From NCBI GenBank assembly GCA_964035575.1, contig OZ037851.1:744001-808000 (forward strand): a stretch of 64,000 nucleotides of DNA, read 5' to 3'. The translations under genes and the position numbers were made by a program. Below, in pieces: positions 31,301 to 41,950 of this stretch (its first letter is position 1; every line of letters starts with the position of its first letter). The notes below the pieces were generated by a model. It saw only the letters and a list, made by a program, of their open reading frames with translations, was not told where the DNA came from and ran no database searches. This DNA comes from Rhynchopus sp. YZ270_cl-10. Lineage: Eukaryota > Euglenozoa > Diplonemea > Diplonemida > Diplonemidae.

Positions 31301-31994
31301 TCAGTGACGAGCGCTGTCCAATCCGCTGCGGCGCGATGATGGTTGGGCCGTTCCCGTTCGAGGACGCTGTCGACGAGTAGTGCATGATCGAGGAGTAGTC
31401 GTACGCACCCAGGTCGCGTCCACTGGAGCCCATCTTGTTGAAGTTGTGGCCTTTGCCTGTCTGCACTGCAGTCATGTCCACCACCACGTACTCGTCACGA
31501 TCCTTGCGATTCTGCTCATGCGTGAGCCCAAGCGAGTGGCCAATCTCGTGGATCGTCTTCCCTGTGGGACACCTGCTTCCAAGGATAATTGTGTTCACAC
31601 TCGTGGCCGATGTGCCCACAGGCGAGTGACAGCCACTCCCTGCAATGAACTTGATGTACGGGAGGGCACAACCCTCCGCACTCAGACACTTTGTGAAGCG
31701 GATGCAGGTCTTCGCCTCCCAGTGTGCGACAGCACCGAGGACACGCACGTCGTCTGCCTCCATCGGCGTGGCGCCCTCTGCGTTCACCGCCTCTGTCTCG
31801 ATGTAGTAGCGCACCTGCCCCAACGGGAACAGCTGCGACTGTCTTGTCAGCGGCGACGCTGACAGCACTGCCCCACTGCGCCCCTCACGCGGCACCTGGA
31901 TGTCGCCCTCCACGATGTCGTAGTCCTGGTCTTCATACGCTGCAGACGGCACCGCACACAGCAGCAACATCGGCAGCATGTGGCCCACGTACAT
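28368..31994 (-). CDS. Secreted astacin (M12A) metalloprotease with EGF-like, three tandem lectin-like repeats and WSC domain
   Basis: The 1208-residue product opens with a signal peptide (MYVGHMLPMLLLCAVPSAAY). The zinc site HEIGHSLGLTHEQNRKDRD lies at residues 149-167 and the Met-turn SIMHY at 202-206, both diagnostic of astacins. An EGF-like segment follows (CSGHGTCVDDVMTPCQCAPG), then a Cys-poor beta-rich region. Three consecutive units of about 178 residues begin DVVTVV(Q/R)FTDKDNRQ and end HIDLDGSVTNCVMVMC; they look like concanavalin/LamG-type domains. The C-terminal 100 residues form a WSC domain (YIGCYVDRIVRDVDG, CFCGNSYGTYGSAPE). The enzyme should be secreted or periplasmic and may bind glycans. 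The three units are almost identical in DNA, so they were duplicated or homogenised recently. The catalytic triad is complete. Confidence 0.93.
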   Translation of the reverse strand: MYVGHMLPMLLLCAVPSAAYEDQDYDIVEGDIQVPREGRSGAVLSASPLTRQSQLFPLGQVRYYIETEAVNAEGATPMEADDVRVLGAVAHWEAKTCIRFTKCLSAEGCALPYIKFIAGSGCHSPVGTSATSVNTIILGSRCPTGKTIHEIGHSLGLTHEQNRKDRDEYVVVDMTAVQTGKGHNFNKMGSSGRDLGAYDYSSIMHYSSTASSNGNGPTIIAPQRIGQRSSLSRGDVAAIQFMYNECSADYVRPTCMPSIDTTQTHLIPHSKAWGLDISMMYASSKSVAVSYEGTTAPEGQIAYSRASGSSMGNMDFTELTFTPSAAVAGQTFTLSATFTGTDGPSTTCAVRVRVADTDTLCFGIGASDPNVCSGHGTCVDDVMTPCQCAPGYVGVDCSGTVACPADVLYPFDGVVTWSTSIAGSVTEDSSVFVAGGASMRVGEVGSSSPAQAYTHFTDSEPHTVSFYMSAMGGGTQQYAAVYLRRGSATCAHVERSSTGEWRVGDHLVPNTAPEADRFYAVKLEMDWTAMTYRVLIDGQFLFSTSMPSTCAGGLSRAIFSGNGWLDEFKLQCTTTGLMQCTHDVVTVVQFTDKDNRQLPVPPSEETLFGGAVQVDMDVIINAYTNYGRFLDIGNGVMSDNFIIGQYKNTGYLYVTSTWTAPKSRVIHERQLPLGETFHLRVICVPIDDATSTYYVYIDDVFAIKGVSEALRYVTRSQVLIGVSSFGNAGTIPHIDLDGSVTNCVMVMCPIPPAPTVPCTGDVVTVVRFTDKDNRQLPVPPSEKTLFWGAVQVDMDVIINAYTNYGRFLDIGNGVTSDNFIIGQYKNTGYLYVSSTWTEPQPQLRVIRERQLPLGETFHLRVICVPIDDATSTYYVYIDDVFAIKGVSEALRYVTRSQVLIGVSSYTIAGIPHIDLDGSVTNCVMVMCPIPPTAIPCIRDVVTVVRFTDKDNRQLPVPPSEETLFGGAVQVDMDVIINAYTNYGRFVDIGNGVTSDNFIIGQYKNTGYLYVSSTWTAPKSRVIHERQLPLGETFHLRVICVPIDDATSTYYVYIDDVFAIKGVSEALRYVTRSQVLIGVSSFGNAGTIPHIDLDGSVTNCVMVMCPYPPSPPTYIGCYVDRIVRDVDGPRSDTHASPELCSEFCLLTAPGAPYLYMGLQFSKACFCGNSYGTYGSAPESQCSMTCAQDPSSKCGAGWRNSLYKIGFWGP
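28681..30250 (-). repeat. Three tandem ~535-base coding repeats in the astacin gene
   Basis: Units begin at about 28681, 29212 and 29749 on the + strand, spaced 531 and 537 bases. They differ by a handful of substitutions and short in-frame changes at the junctions. Confidence 0.9.
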
Positions 31995-32536
31995 TGGGTA
32001 CCTTTCCCGTTCGTGTATGTGTACCTCTCACTTTGCGAATCAATCAAAGAAAAGAATTCTGTGCAAATAAGGGGTTGTGGGTGTTGAGAGTAAAAACATT
32101 CAGCAACTAGTTCCTCTGAAGAGAAAAGTGGGTAAGACGCCCCAAGGCGGATGCATATGCATCCGGATATATCTCCAACACAAGCCTCTGTTTAGTCACC
32201 AAAAACAAACCATCTTTTTTTTTCCTCTTTCATCGTGGACAGGGATTTATATACGATTTTTTTCCTTACCAAAAGTGCAAAAAAAGTGAGGTTGCTATTC
32301 CTGAGGGGGCTGCAGGCACGGAGGGGCTTTTTTGAAGAAATGGACTTCAGATTGAAGTATCATCATTGTACTAGCCCAGGGGGCTTCACTGTCTAGGGCT
32401 CCAGCAGGTCCCACATGCACTATGCCTGACTCCAGCACGCAAGGTAGCATTCACAGCACCTTTCACCCCTTCAGGAGGAGTGCACAAAAGGGCACCCGGA
32501 TGCAATTTTTCACCCATATCAGGACTCATGACTCAA

Positions 32537-32561
32537 TTTTTTTTTGCGAAGCAAAAAAAAA
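32537..32561. repeat. Triloop hairpin T9GC-GAA-GCA9
   Basis: Nine T plus GC (32537-32547) pair perfectly with GC plus nine A (32551-32561) around GAA. Confidence 0.85.
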
Positions 32562-32647
32562 TAATATAATATGGCGCCGCAGGCGAAAAAAAATTGGGGT
32601 ACGGTGTAAAAATCTAGCCTTTTACATCACAGAGTCACTCAACAAAC

Positions 32648-32670
32648 CCTTTTTTGCGGAGCAAAAAAGG
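32648..32670. repeat. Triloop hairpin CCTTTTTTGC-GGA
   Basis: CCTTTTTTGC pairs perfectly with GCAAAAAAGG around GGA. It is followed by GGCGCCGCAGGC, the second hairpin of repeat K, and the shared flank GTCAGCAACCCAGTTCCCC. Confidence 0.85.
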
Positions 32671-32929
32671 AAAAATGGCGCCGCAGGCAAAAAAAATTTG
32701 GGTACAGCCTGTATGGTACGGGATTTCATGGTGCGGTCAGCAACCCAGTTCCCCAAAAAATGCAAAAAACTTTTTTTCCAAATCTGCAAAAGTTTTTTTT
32801 TTTTTTTCAAAACTGAGGTTCAGCCTCAGTTCTACTATGGTATATAAATCTCTGATCGTGGATAAGTCCACGACCCCAAATTTGGAGCAAACATTTCTTC
32901 CCTACCCCCATTTCCTCCCCTTCTGCACC

Positions 32930-35900
32930 TCACATATCCTCCAGCTCTCCCCAGGACATTCCTGCCTGAAGCTTTACGGGGAGTGGGACAGAGAGGGTTA
33001 CCACATTTTCCATGATTTGCCTTATCATTGCGATGGCAGGGTGGAGGACATGCGAGGGGACGTCGAAGACAAGCTCGTCGTGCACCTGGAGGACAAGCGA
33101 ACAGGAGGGGGGCAGGGCGTGCTGGAGGCGCAACATCGCGAGCTTTACTATATCCGCTGCAGACCCTTGGCAGACGGTGTTGACCGCTTGACGCTCTGCA
33201 AACGCACGCTCCCTCTCATTTTTCGAAAAAATCGTCGGCAAAAACCTTTTTCTGCCCATCAACGTTTCCACATAGCCATGCTGTCTACAAAACCCCACCA
33301 CACTCTGGATGTACGCTGCTATCCCTTCATAACTATGTTTAAAGTCATGCAGAAACCTGGACGCCTCTTCCTTGGAGCAGGCCAGGTCTTCGCTGAGAGA
33401 GGTGGCGCCTTTTCCATACAGAATGCCATAGCACATCGCCTTGGCAGCTTTGCGTTCGGCAGGCGTGACGTCGTCGGCAGGCTTCTTGCAGACCTTAGAG
33501 GCAATGCGCCGGAAGACATCGCCTCCTGCAGAAAGAAACCCAAGCATCGCAGTATCCTGTGCAAAGTGCGCCATGATACGAACCTCAATCTGGCTATAAT
33601 CCACAACAACAATATGCGAGGGTCCTGTGGGAGGTGCAAGGAAGAGAGAAAAGAGGGGGGGGTTTGAGATTCGGTTATAAAACGAAACTTGAAAATCCCT
33701 CTTACAGTGTACCCCACAAAATAAACAAAAAAGGTTTATAAGATGACCCTTAAGCCTCTCGTTCTTAGTCCTTGAGCACATTCGTTATAAAAAAAAAAGC
33801 TCAAACTGGTCGGAACCAGATGGGAAAAGTACGGGAAATTCGGGGGTGTGTGGGAATTCCCGGTTCACCCCATAGGGGTATGAGGACTTTGTATTCCGAT
33901 CACATCACAACCTAAAACCGTACCATTTCCACAGGGGTTTAGATGAACCATACCAGATGCAGTCAGCGACCCCACAAATGAACACCGCAGCTCTAGCTTG
34001 ACCCGCTCCCCTGACACGGAGAAGAACTCCACTGGGTGCGGGATGGTTTGGAGGGAGGGGTCGATGACAGCCAGGCGCCCAGTGTTGGTGGCAGTTTGAT
34101 GGAAATCTGCACGGATACGGCCATCTGGGCAGACAAACCCTGGGATGGGCTGGATGTACTTTGCGAGCCACCCTACTAGCATACGATGCTCCTGGATCAT
34201 TCGTGGTAATGGATGGTCAGGCCGCAGCTCCATCAGTTTATGCAACACTGCTGCAGACGTTGAACGCGATTCAGTTCTCCTCCGTTTCTTCTCCACCTCA
34301 TTCGGCCGTATCTGCCTCACACCTACTGCAGGCAGACCTTGGTTATCAAACAAAGCCCTCGCACAGTCCGCTGGAGATGCCATATTCCATTTATACCCTG
34401 TCATAGTATCGGCCCGAGACTGCAGATATTTTGCCTTTTCGATCATCAGCGTCTCATATTTTTTGTAAACATCACAACGAAAAGAAAGACCCGATGTTTC
34501 CATCAAAGCCAACACCGCAGTAAAAGGCATTTCAATGTTAAAGAAGGGGTCGGTTAGGGAGCTGTTCTTTAACTGCTCCAAAAAGGTTTTCATTAGGAGC
34601 AAGGAGATATAGGCATGGCGTGAGCTGTGCTGCGCTTGAGCGGCGACTCCAATTGGGGTAACGATCGTTGCCCCTCGTAGAGCCTTTTTGCAAAGAACAT
34701 CGATGGTATGGTGTGGACCTCCCTCGAAGACTTCGTCTGGGGAAAGCATCCAGGCGGCAACCCGAGGGTCAAAAAACCCTTTAGAAACCTTCGCAACGAT
34801 TCCTTCAATTCCTTCCCTTCCAGCTCTCGCAAGCAACACCGCAAATAACGTTTTAAACACCATTTTCGCATCATAACAACTCTTTGCGAGCCCCTTTCTA
34901 TAAAGAAAACGATCAGAAAACAGCACCGCAAAGCGCCGCAAAAAGCAGGTCTCATTAAAGGGTGTTTCCATTATTACATAATGAAATACTGCAGTCGTGC
35001 TGGTAGCGATGGAGACAGCAAAATACCCGATTCCTCCCAAACCCTTGCTGTTCCCTTCCAAGATCGAATGAACATTGTCCATGGATACCCCAACCCCACA
35101 GCATCGTGTTGCATTTAGAGTTGTGACGAAGTTGGTTTCTTCTGGGGATTCTTGAGTACAAACAGCGATGTGTGTTACAGAAAACCCCATCGATCCGGTG
35201 ACCGGCGCTGCCGCTGTATGACGTGGTTTAACATCGCCTCCAAAAAACTCAATATTTTTCCGTTTTGTTTCGGCCATGAGGTTTGCAATGCTTTTTGTTG
35301 TCTTCTTCGCTACGCCGCCTTGGAAGTATAGCCCTTTTGCGTTCTCCTTTTGCATTGTGGGTGCTGCCTCTGCCGCTGCCGCTTCCGGGGCTTCAGACGG
35401 TGCCTTTTTTGGCATTCCTGGATGAGATGGGTTTACCCCATATAGCTTGCTTTTGGTTGGTGCACCATAACTTTCCCCGACCCTAATACGTTTCTCCGAT
35501 GCATCTGTATCGTTCTTCTTCTCTGCATCCTCCAAACGCTTTTGCGCTTCAACCAAATCACCTTCTAATTCGTTCGCCTCTGCCCGCAAAATCTTTTTCG
35601 CATCCCGTACAATCTCTGCCCCCAGCGAACCATCCTTTGTGTTGGGCCGCCACTCTGGGAGGACCCCTTTTTTGACGTATGGATGAGATGCGGAGAGGAT
35701 ATCGTCTAGCGCTTTGGGGTCTGCTGAGGCAACGCAGGCGACTGTACGGTAGCCTTGTTGGTACAATGCGCGCGCACGGTACGGCTTCATTGAAGCAATC
35801 TGCATGAGAGGAACGATATCGTTTTCAACACCATCTCGAATTCGGGCCTGGAGCTGCGCGATCATCGAAGGAAACCCCCACCAATTCAGACTCTCCGCGA

Positions 35901-38900
35901 AAGACGCGACCATTCCACTGAACGCCGCTGCCGCATCCATCAGACGCTGCACCGCCCCTCGGTTCACATCATATCTCCTAACAATTCGATGCAACGGCAC
36001 TTCACATACAACATCATACAGAATCAACGCACTATAAAACCGCCTCAGAACAATAAGCTCTCGGTCAGGACAGTCTGGAGCACCCCCTTTAAATTGCGCC
36101 ATGGACAGCGCACCTTCGTTGAGGCCTAGCATGGAAGCTACGTGGTGGACGTCAGCAGAGCGTGCCATGTATAGGTTGTAGAACCGCATCCATTGGGGTT
36201 CAATTCCTGTTGCATAAGGGGTGCATTGGAAGACCAAATGCAGTTCGTGGGACATAACAAATTGACGTCGTGCATCGAGAAGTGATTCACTAACGAGTTT
36301 TGCTTCTGCCGGAGATAGTCCTGCCTTAAACGTCGCCTTCGCAAGAGGCGAAGGAGCGAAATAGCCCCCCATCTCTGTGTGCCATATCACAAAGGCATGC
36401 TGTTCTAAAAACTCTAATGCGTGCTTCGCGCTTTCTGCTGTCGCGGTGCTGCCTTCTTCCGGATTTGTTTCGACATTTTGATGGTGGAAAAGAGAGCATT
36501 GCGTATACCGTTGAATGTCTGCTGAGGTTTTAACAATACCAGAAGCAACGGCTTCACCTAAAGCCCGAACAAAACCACGCTTTTCAGAAGAGAAAGTTGA
36601 AGAGGCAATAGGAAGGGGTCCGGTGATGAGGTTGTGAGCATAGTGCGCTTCTTGGGGTTTGCAGAGAAGAATCGCTTCGCCTTTTGTGTCAAGATTGACG
36701 CGGCCAGCTCTACCGGCAGCTTGTTTGTAACGTGAGGCATTCATTCGGTCGATTCCTACTCGAATTCCATTTAAAATGACACGTCGTGCAGGGAGGTTTA
36801 CCCCCGCCGCCAATGTGGTGGTACAACACAACACTCCGACTGCACCTTCACGAAAGCAACGTTCTACTACATCCCTCTCGTCAACGGTCAACCCAGCGTG
36901 GTGATACGCCACGCCTCTCTGCAACGCGCTTTCTAATGCTGGATCAGGCCCGCAGGGGTTGCTTTTTAGCATTTCCATGGCTTGTTTGATGCTCTCCTGA
37001 TGTGCCTTCAGAATATCTGATGGAGTCGAAGAAGGAGAAGAAGGAGAAGACGGCGCCCCACGACTCGCAGAGACCTCAATTTGGGTGAGATACGTTGCCA
37101 CCCTCTTCGCAGTGGCTTCAACAATCTTTTTTGTTGGGCAGAAGATCAGAACACTGCCACCACCCTTCACCGCAGACATGGTCAACGCCATGAGACGGTC
37201 CTGGTCTCTCTCTGTTGTCGTGCTGGCGGGGGAGATTTCTTCTTTGGTAGGTTTTATGTCGGTTGGTTGGTCCTCATTTTGGTTGAGATTTGGGTAGGTA
37301 TGGATACAGCCGTCTGTACAGTATGATTCGGTCAAAGGGAGAGGACGATATGTGGTTGCAAAGAAATGCGCTTTGAGCCATCCTGCCAGTGTTGAGGCAT
37401 TTGGAAGTGTTGCGGACATTGCGACAATCTGCAGATTCGTTTGATGAGCAAATAAAAGCTTTGTCAACACAATCTCTAATAGTCCACCACGATCGCGGTC
37501 GGAAATCATGTGCAGTTCGTCGACCACCACCCCACATATCTCATCCAACCTCCCCATATCCAACACAGTGTTAACCAAGCTATTTGCACGCTCCACGGTA
37601 CACACCGCAACGTCATCCAAAAGCAGCCGATTTCCTTGTCCACCAGCTTGTGTTCCCACCACTACCCCCATTGGTTCGAGAATGTGTTGAAGTACCGGGA
37701 CCTTCTCCGCCGCCATCGCGACGTAGGGGACTATAAACAAAATCTTCTTTTTTTTGAATTGTTTGAGTCGCATTGCGATTGCCATTTCCGCGATGAGGGT
37801 TTTCCCTCCGCTGGTGGGGGCAGAATAGATCAGGTTTCTCCCTTCAAGCACACCACTCTCTGCGAGACAGCATCGTTGCCATGCGAACAGCTCTTCAATA
37901 CCCAACTCCGCGTACCTCTCCGCGACACCTTCCGGTAGCCCCAACGAATCTACCCTGCCTTGCACGACGTTCACACCCACCTCCACCTCCACATTCACAT
38001 TCACATCAGACACACCCACAACCTCCCCTTTCAACACTGCCCCCGTAATAGGTGGTGGTAATGAGGTACAATGTGGTATTGTGTCTGTCATGGCTGGAGG
38101 TTCTATACGAAAGGTATCGGCAGCAGGTCGTGTTGCAGTGTGTTGGGGGGTGCGCTTTTTTGAATGCGGTGCGGGTTCACTCATTTTGTCTGATTTTGAG
38201 CTTTTCTTTCGTTTTGGTTCTTGCAATACTGGAAGCGCTGCAGCGTAGAATCCCCTCTTCGAACCAACCTTCTGCAATACCGGTAATACAGGAATCTGTA
38301 AAGGGAGCACTTTAGATGTTGAGTACGACGCTGCAGAATCAGGTCTCCGTGGGCAAGGGGGTACCGGCATAGCAGGGCGCCGGCTGTGTTGGTTCCCTCG
38401 CAACGAAGCAGAAGAACTGCGCTCTCTGCTCTCTTTGCTCTTCTTCGCGACCTTTTGGTTTCCCTTTTGATCCGTTGGTATCTCATCTTTATCTTTTTTC
38501 TCAACATCCTTTCCCATTTCAATTTGGGGGCGTTGTGATAAAATTCGTTCGTACGTATTTGTTGGCAGTGCGATTCTTCCCTTTGGAGAAACTGCCTGTG
38601 AAAATTTCGTAAAAAATGCGGCGCCAGAAGTAGGTGAGACTGTACGTGGTGAAAGGCATTGCGTAATGCACGCCTGTTGACGGGCTAGCGTTGTGCGGAA
38701 TACGGCTTCGACGTCTTCACTTTCATCTTCGTCTGCCCCATCCTGAAGCTCTTCACATGGTGTGCTGTCGGAGAAGCAATGATCGGCATCATCGTCGTCG
38801 GAAGATACCGCATTACCATCATCAGGTTGCAAACCCCATTGCAGCGTCTCGGCCTCCTTTGGTACGATCAGAGGACTGCAAAGTGGTGCAGCAGAGTGCG

Positions 38901-38985
38901 GCGGGCGCACCAACGACGGGGTAATCGGTGAGCTGTGTACGGAGGAACCCTCCTCCTCGTTGAAGAGGGAGCCATCTGCATCCAT
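32930..38985 (-). CDS. POLQ: DNA polymerase theta (helicase plus family A polymerase), two exons
   Basis: Exons are 33954-38985 and 32930-33624, giving 1908 residues; the splice (G|GTATGG to CACAG|GA) restores ASGPSHIVVVDYSQIEVRI. After a disordered, acidic and Lys-rich head of about 345 residues comes a superfamily 2 helicase: Walker A APTSGGKT (residues 389-396), VVDELHMI, SATLPN, HHAGLTVDERD, AAGVNLPARR and QAAGRAGR. A degenerate exonuclease-like region follows, then the polymerase: TATNTGRLAVIDP, DYSQIEVRI, RKAAKAMCYGILYGKG (finger helix) and VHDELVF (palm). The helicase-polymerase fusion is specific to Pol theta, which repairs double-strand breaks by microhomology-mediated end joining in the nucleus. 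All palm and finger residues needed for catalysis appear present. The 329-base intron contains a family 1 stem-loop. Confidence 0.95.
33733..33770 (-). repeat. Stem-loop family 1 copy in the POLQ intron
   Basis: The + strand has TTATAAGATGACCC, stem TTAAG, loop CCTCTCGTT, stem CTTAG. The outer base pair is T-G instead of C-G, which keeps the stem. Confidence 0.7.
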
Positions 38986-39196
38986 ACAAAAAGGGACCTC
39001 CCCTTTCCCCTTCCCAACCTCTGAATTTTTGAGATAGGGGAGATGAAAACGGATCTGAATGCGAACAAAAAATTCTATTTTCGTTTCTTTCTTTGGCTAA
39101 AACTCAGATCTCAGTTTTATTTTTGAGTTTTGATAAAAAGTGGCGATTCGTTTTTGTTTTTTTGCTTTCATTGAGTAAAGGGGGAAAAAGGGGGTC

Positions 39197-40312
39197 TCAC
39201 TTTTTGCTCATCTTCTGTTTCTTCTGCGGACGTTCTGAAGAGCGTACATCGACCGGTGCTGTAGACCCTATCGTAGATGCTTCGAAGACGCGGTTTCCTT
39301 TGTTGTGCGCTAGGGTCGAGGTGTTGTTGGGTTTGCCCCCTTCTTCGTCGTACTCCTCACATCCGGCAGGAAGGTTGAGGGAGAGGTCGATTCTTTGCCC
39401 AGCAGGGCCCGTGAAGTAGTACTCTCTCTTCGTCTTGGGGGTGTCTGTGAGGTGTGTCGGGGTCACAGGGGTGCAGGAAGGGAACGACATGGACCACTCC
39501 TTCTCGACAAACCCATCCTCCACCACACCCTTATATCTCGAGGCAGAAACCGGCTTGTGGTTTACCCACACATTAACAAGAAGGGTCACCCGTGTCGCCT
39601 TCTTCCCCAATGGAGCATGGTTGATCTCCTTCGCTGCATGCAAAAACCGACCGTCAAACGCAAAATGCCGCCCCCGAGTAGGATAACTCACCCACAGTTT
39701 CGATGCCTTATCAGGCAACTCTGTGTCATCTACCAACGGTGCTGCAGCCAGGTCTGCCACCACAGTCGGTACCCCTTCATTTGTGAAATACGTAACGGTG
39801 CCAACCTGGGGGTACACATTCAGCTCCATCGAGGCTTCGATGCCGTAATCTTTGTCCCAATGCCAGCCAACCTCAGAGTCGTGGTCCAGCGAGAGGGTCC
39901 ACCATTCTGCACCGGACTGCGCAGGGTTCATATTCTGGCAGTGCTTCGTGTGGTGTTTGAAGATGTCCTGCGCGATTTTTTCGGGTCCTATTTGGGGTTG
40001 CATATTGGAGGCAATCCAGTAGGTGGACCCGCGGCTGTAGCTTTTGTTGCGGCCGACCTGTTTGCTGACGGCGACGCGTTGTGCCCAGGCCCCGCAGTTG
40101 TTGAGAAGTGCGTCAGTCGCAGCGTTGTCGTACACGCGTACACCAGTGCTCAACACATCCATCGCCCCCTCAAACTTAACCCTCCCCACCTCATCGATGA
40201 ACAGCTGATGGTCCGGGTCCATCTCGGACCCCTCCTCGCATTCCTCGTCTTCTTCCTCTTCGTATTCTTCCTCCTCTTCATCGTCGCTGGGGACGCGCAG
40301 GTCGAGAGGCAT
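39197..40312 (-). CDS. 2-oxoglutarate/Fe(II)-dependent dioxygenase (prolyl 4-hydroxylase-like)
   Basis: The product has 371 residues starting MPLDLRVPSDDEEEEEYEEE; an AG acceptor 21 bases upstream supports this ATG over more distal ones. The iron-binding pair is seen in VGWHWDKDYG (HxD) and RHFAFDGRFLHAA (distal His), and TRVTLLVNVWVNH supplies the 2-oxoglutarate-binding Arg. The acidic head and Lys-rich tail (RPQKKQKMSKK, a likely nuclear signal) flank the jelly-roll core. Substrate is not evident. It lies between POLQ and a large gene-free block. Confidence 0.85.
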   Translation of the reverse strand: MPLDLRVPSDDEEEEEYEEEEDEECEEGSEMDPDHQLFIDEVGRVKFEGAMDVLSTGVRVYDNAATDALLNNCGAWAQRVAVSKQVGRNKSYSRGSTYWIASNMQPQIGPEKIAQDIFKHHTKHCQNMNPAQSGAEWWTLSLDHDSEVGWHWDKDYGIEASMELNVYPQVGTVTYFTNEGVPTVVADLAAAPLVDDTELPDKASKLWVSYPTRGRHFAFDGRFLHAAKEINHAPLGKKATRVTLLVNVWVNHKPVSASRYKGVVEDGFVEKEWSMSFPSCTPVTPTHLTDTPKTKREYYFTGPAGQRIDLSLNLPAGCEEYDEEGGKPNNTSTLAHNKGNRVFEASTIGSTAPVDVRSSERPQKKQKMSKK

Positions 40313-40511
40313 TTTTTTTGAAGGAGCTACGTCTGGAAGGGTGGAAGGGTGGAAGGGGTGGTGTATTAGTTCTATGAACAGAGTTTGAAGAAAAAGGGTG
40401 CTTGAGTTGAGAGGGTTAAAACTTTTCCTTTTTTTTTTGGGGGGGTGGGTGAGGAGTGTGTAGAGGTTGTGAGAGGGTTTTTTTTTATGAAAAACCCTTG
40501 TTGCATGGTGG

Positions 40512-40560
40512 TTTTGTTGTATCGGCAACCACCTGCTTAGGTAGGGTATGTGCACAATGT
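40512..40560. repeat. Hairpin family 2 copy with altered stem
   Basis: TTGTTGTATCGGCAACC is followed by ACCT, GCTT, AGGT (stem ACCT/AGGT instead of CCTGC/GCAGG) and ATGTGCACAATG. Confidence 0.6.
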
Positions 40561-40727
40561 CGATATTTTGGTTGTTTTTTTTTTTTTTTTTTTTTTTTTG
40601 TTTTTGCTTCTCTTTTGGAAGGTATGTGCCACCTAAGGATTTCCTCTATTATTTTTGTTTGCTTTTTTGCTGTTAAATTGTTAGAATGCTACAAAACTCA
40701 TTTTCTTTTCTCTACAGCCAAATCCAC

Positions 40728-40775
40728 TTTTTTGTTGTGTCGACAATCACCTGCTAATGCAAGATCTGTACGCAA
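40728..40775. repeat. Hairpin family 2 copy
   Basis: TTTTTTGTTGTGTCGACAAT, then CACCTGCTAATGCAAGATC and TGTACGCAAT. It closely matches the copy at 3191. Confidence 0.65.
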
Positions 40776-41467
40776 TTTTTTTTAAATCAATACACCATGT
40801 CAAAAAAACAGGGGGGTTTGGGGTTATAAAAAAAAGTTGACTTGAAATACAAAGCCCTCTCGTGAACAGTGTACTTCAGTACATGATCGGCTGCACCGGG
40901 GGGGTAGACCCCCAACCATTCAGTCCTACAATCCATTTCGTGGTTTACATCTGATATGCCCCGCTGTAACTGGGGTGGACCGATTACAACTGTCATTTAC
41001 CGTGTGGGGGTGGAGAGGAAATAAAAAGTTATTGAAAAGGGCCATTATTTGGGGGGAGGGACTTATTTTGGACCCCCCCCTTCCGAAAACACTGCTCTTT
41101 TTTGGGGTTTGGGTTTGGGTTTGGGAACAATGTTTAGTGGTATTTCTAGGTGAAAGCCAGAACATAGGATGCAAATAGACAGCATGTTTCATGGTTATCC
41201 CATAGAGGCTGTATGCATGGGTGGAAGCTCTGGCCTACCTTCAATTCAGGAAAACAGAAAAAAACAAAAAAAAAAACAAAAAAAAACACACACAAAATTA
41301 GTTGAACATCTGCTGGTTTCATGCAGCTGTCGTTCAGACACAAAGACCTTTGACCGAGGCCTGGGACAGAACCTGTGTTCAGGGTTTAGAACTGAAAATA
41401 GGTAGAGTTGAAATACAAAGCCCTCTCGTGAACAGTGTACCAAAGAGTACTACTGGAGGTGTGATTA

Positions 41468-41581
41468 AAGTATAGTGGTGCTATACGGGGGGGTTTTCAC
41501 AACGTATCACAACTTTTCACACACATAGTTGTGAAAAATTGTGAAACCCCGCCCCGTATAGCACCAATTATACGTATACTT
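41468..41581. mobile_element. TA-flanked foldback MITE M5
   Basis: AAGTATAGTGGTGCTATACG near the left end has an inverted partner CGTATAGCACCAATTATACG plus TATACTT at the right end. TA flanks both sides (41466-41467, 41582-41583). GGGTTTTCACAA and TTGTGAAAC extend the foldback inward. Confidence 0.7.
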
Positions 41582-41950
41582 TATTCGGCGGGATAAAAAA
41601 AAATCTTTCAATTCCGCCCCTTAATTTTGATTTTGATTTTTGTGCAGGTAGGTCCCCTTTTGCTCCCCCTCCCGAAGACCCTATTTTTAGGCCAGTAGGT
41701 GGTAGTAAGTCGCCACCTCTGGTACTACAAGGAGAGGGTTAAAACACAAAGAACAACCCGTACTAACTTTCGTTTCAATGGTGTGGCTGACGACCCCAAA
41801 ATAGCAGAAAATAGCAGAAAATAGCACTTTGGGGGTTTTTTTTTGGGTTTGGTGGCTGGGTGGTGGTGTGGCTCATGATGGACGAGGGAAGGCAACTTGG
41901 CCAGCCCGCAAACCCGGAAACCCCCTTCCACTCCACAAACGGATCATAAG

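Larger units (their letters stand above)
31995..32929. other. Spacer with repeat K hairpins
   Basis: No gene. Between 32530 and 32760 it carries two successive hairpin pairs of repeat K. The remainder includes a possible upstream region of the astacin gene with a TTGCACAG acceptor near 32065. Confidence 0.6.
40313..41467. other. Gene-free block, left part
   Basis: T-rich spacer with two family 2 hairpins, a short GGGTTT run near 41100-41128 and a duplicated segment ending AAATACAAAGCCCTCTCGTG (about 40845 and 41410). No gene recognised. Confidence 0.5.

Noticed and set aside
41100-41128. Telomeric repeat remnant (GGGTTT run)
   Set aside because: Only about four imperfect units within G/T-rich spacer; too short to claim.
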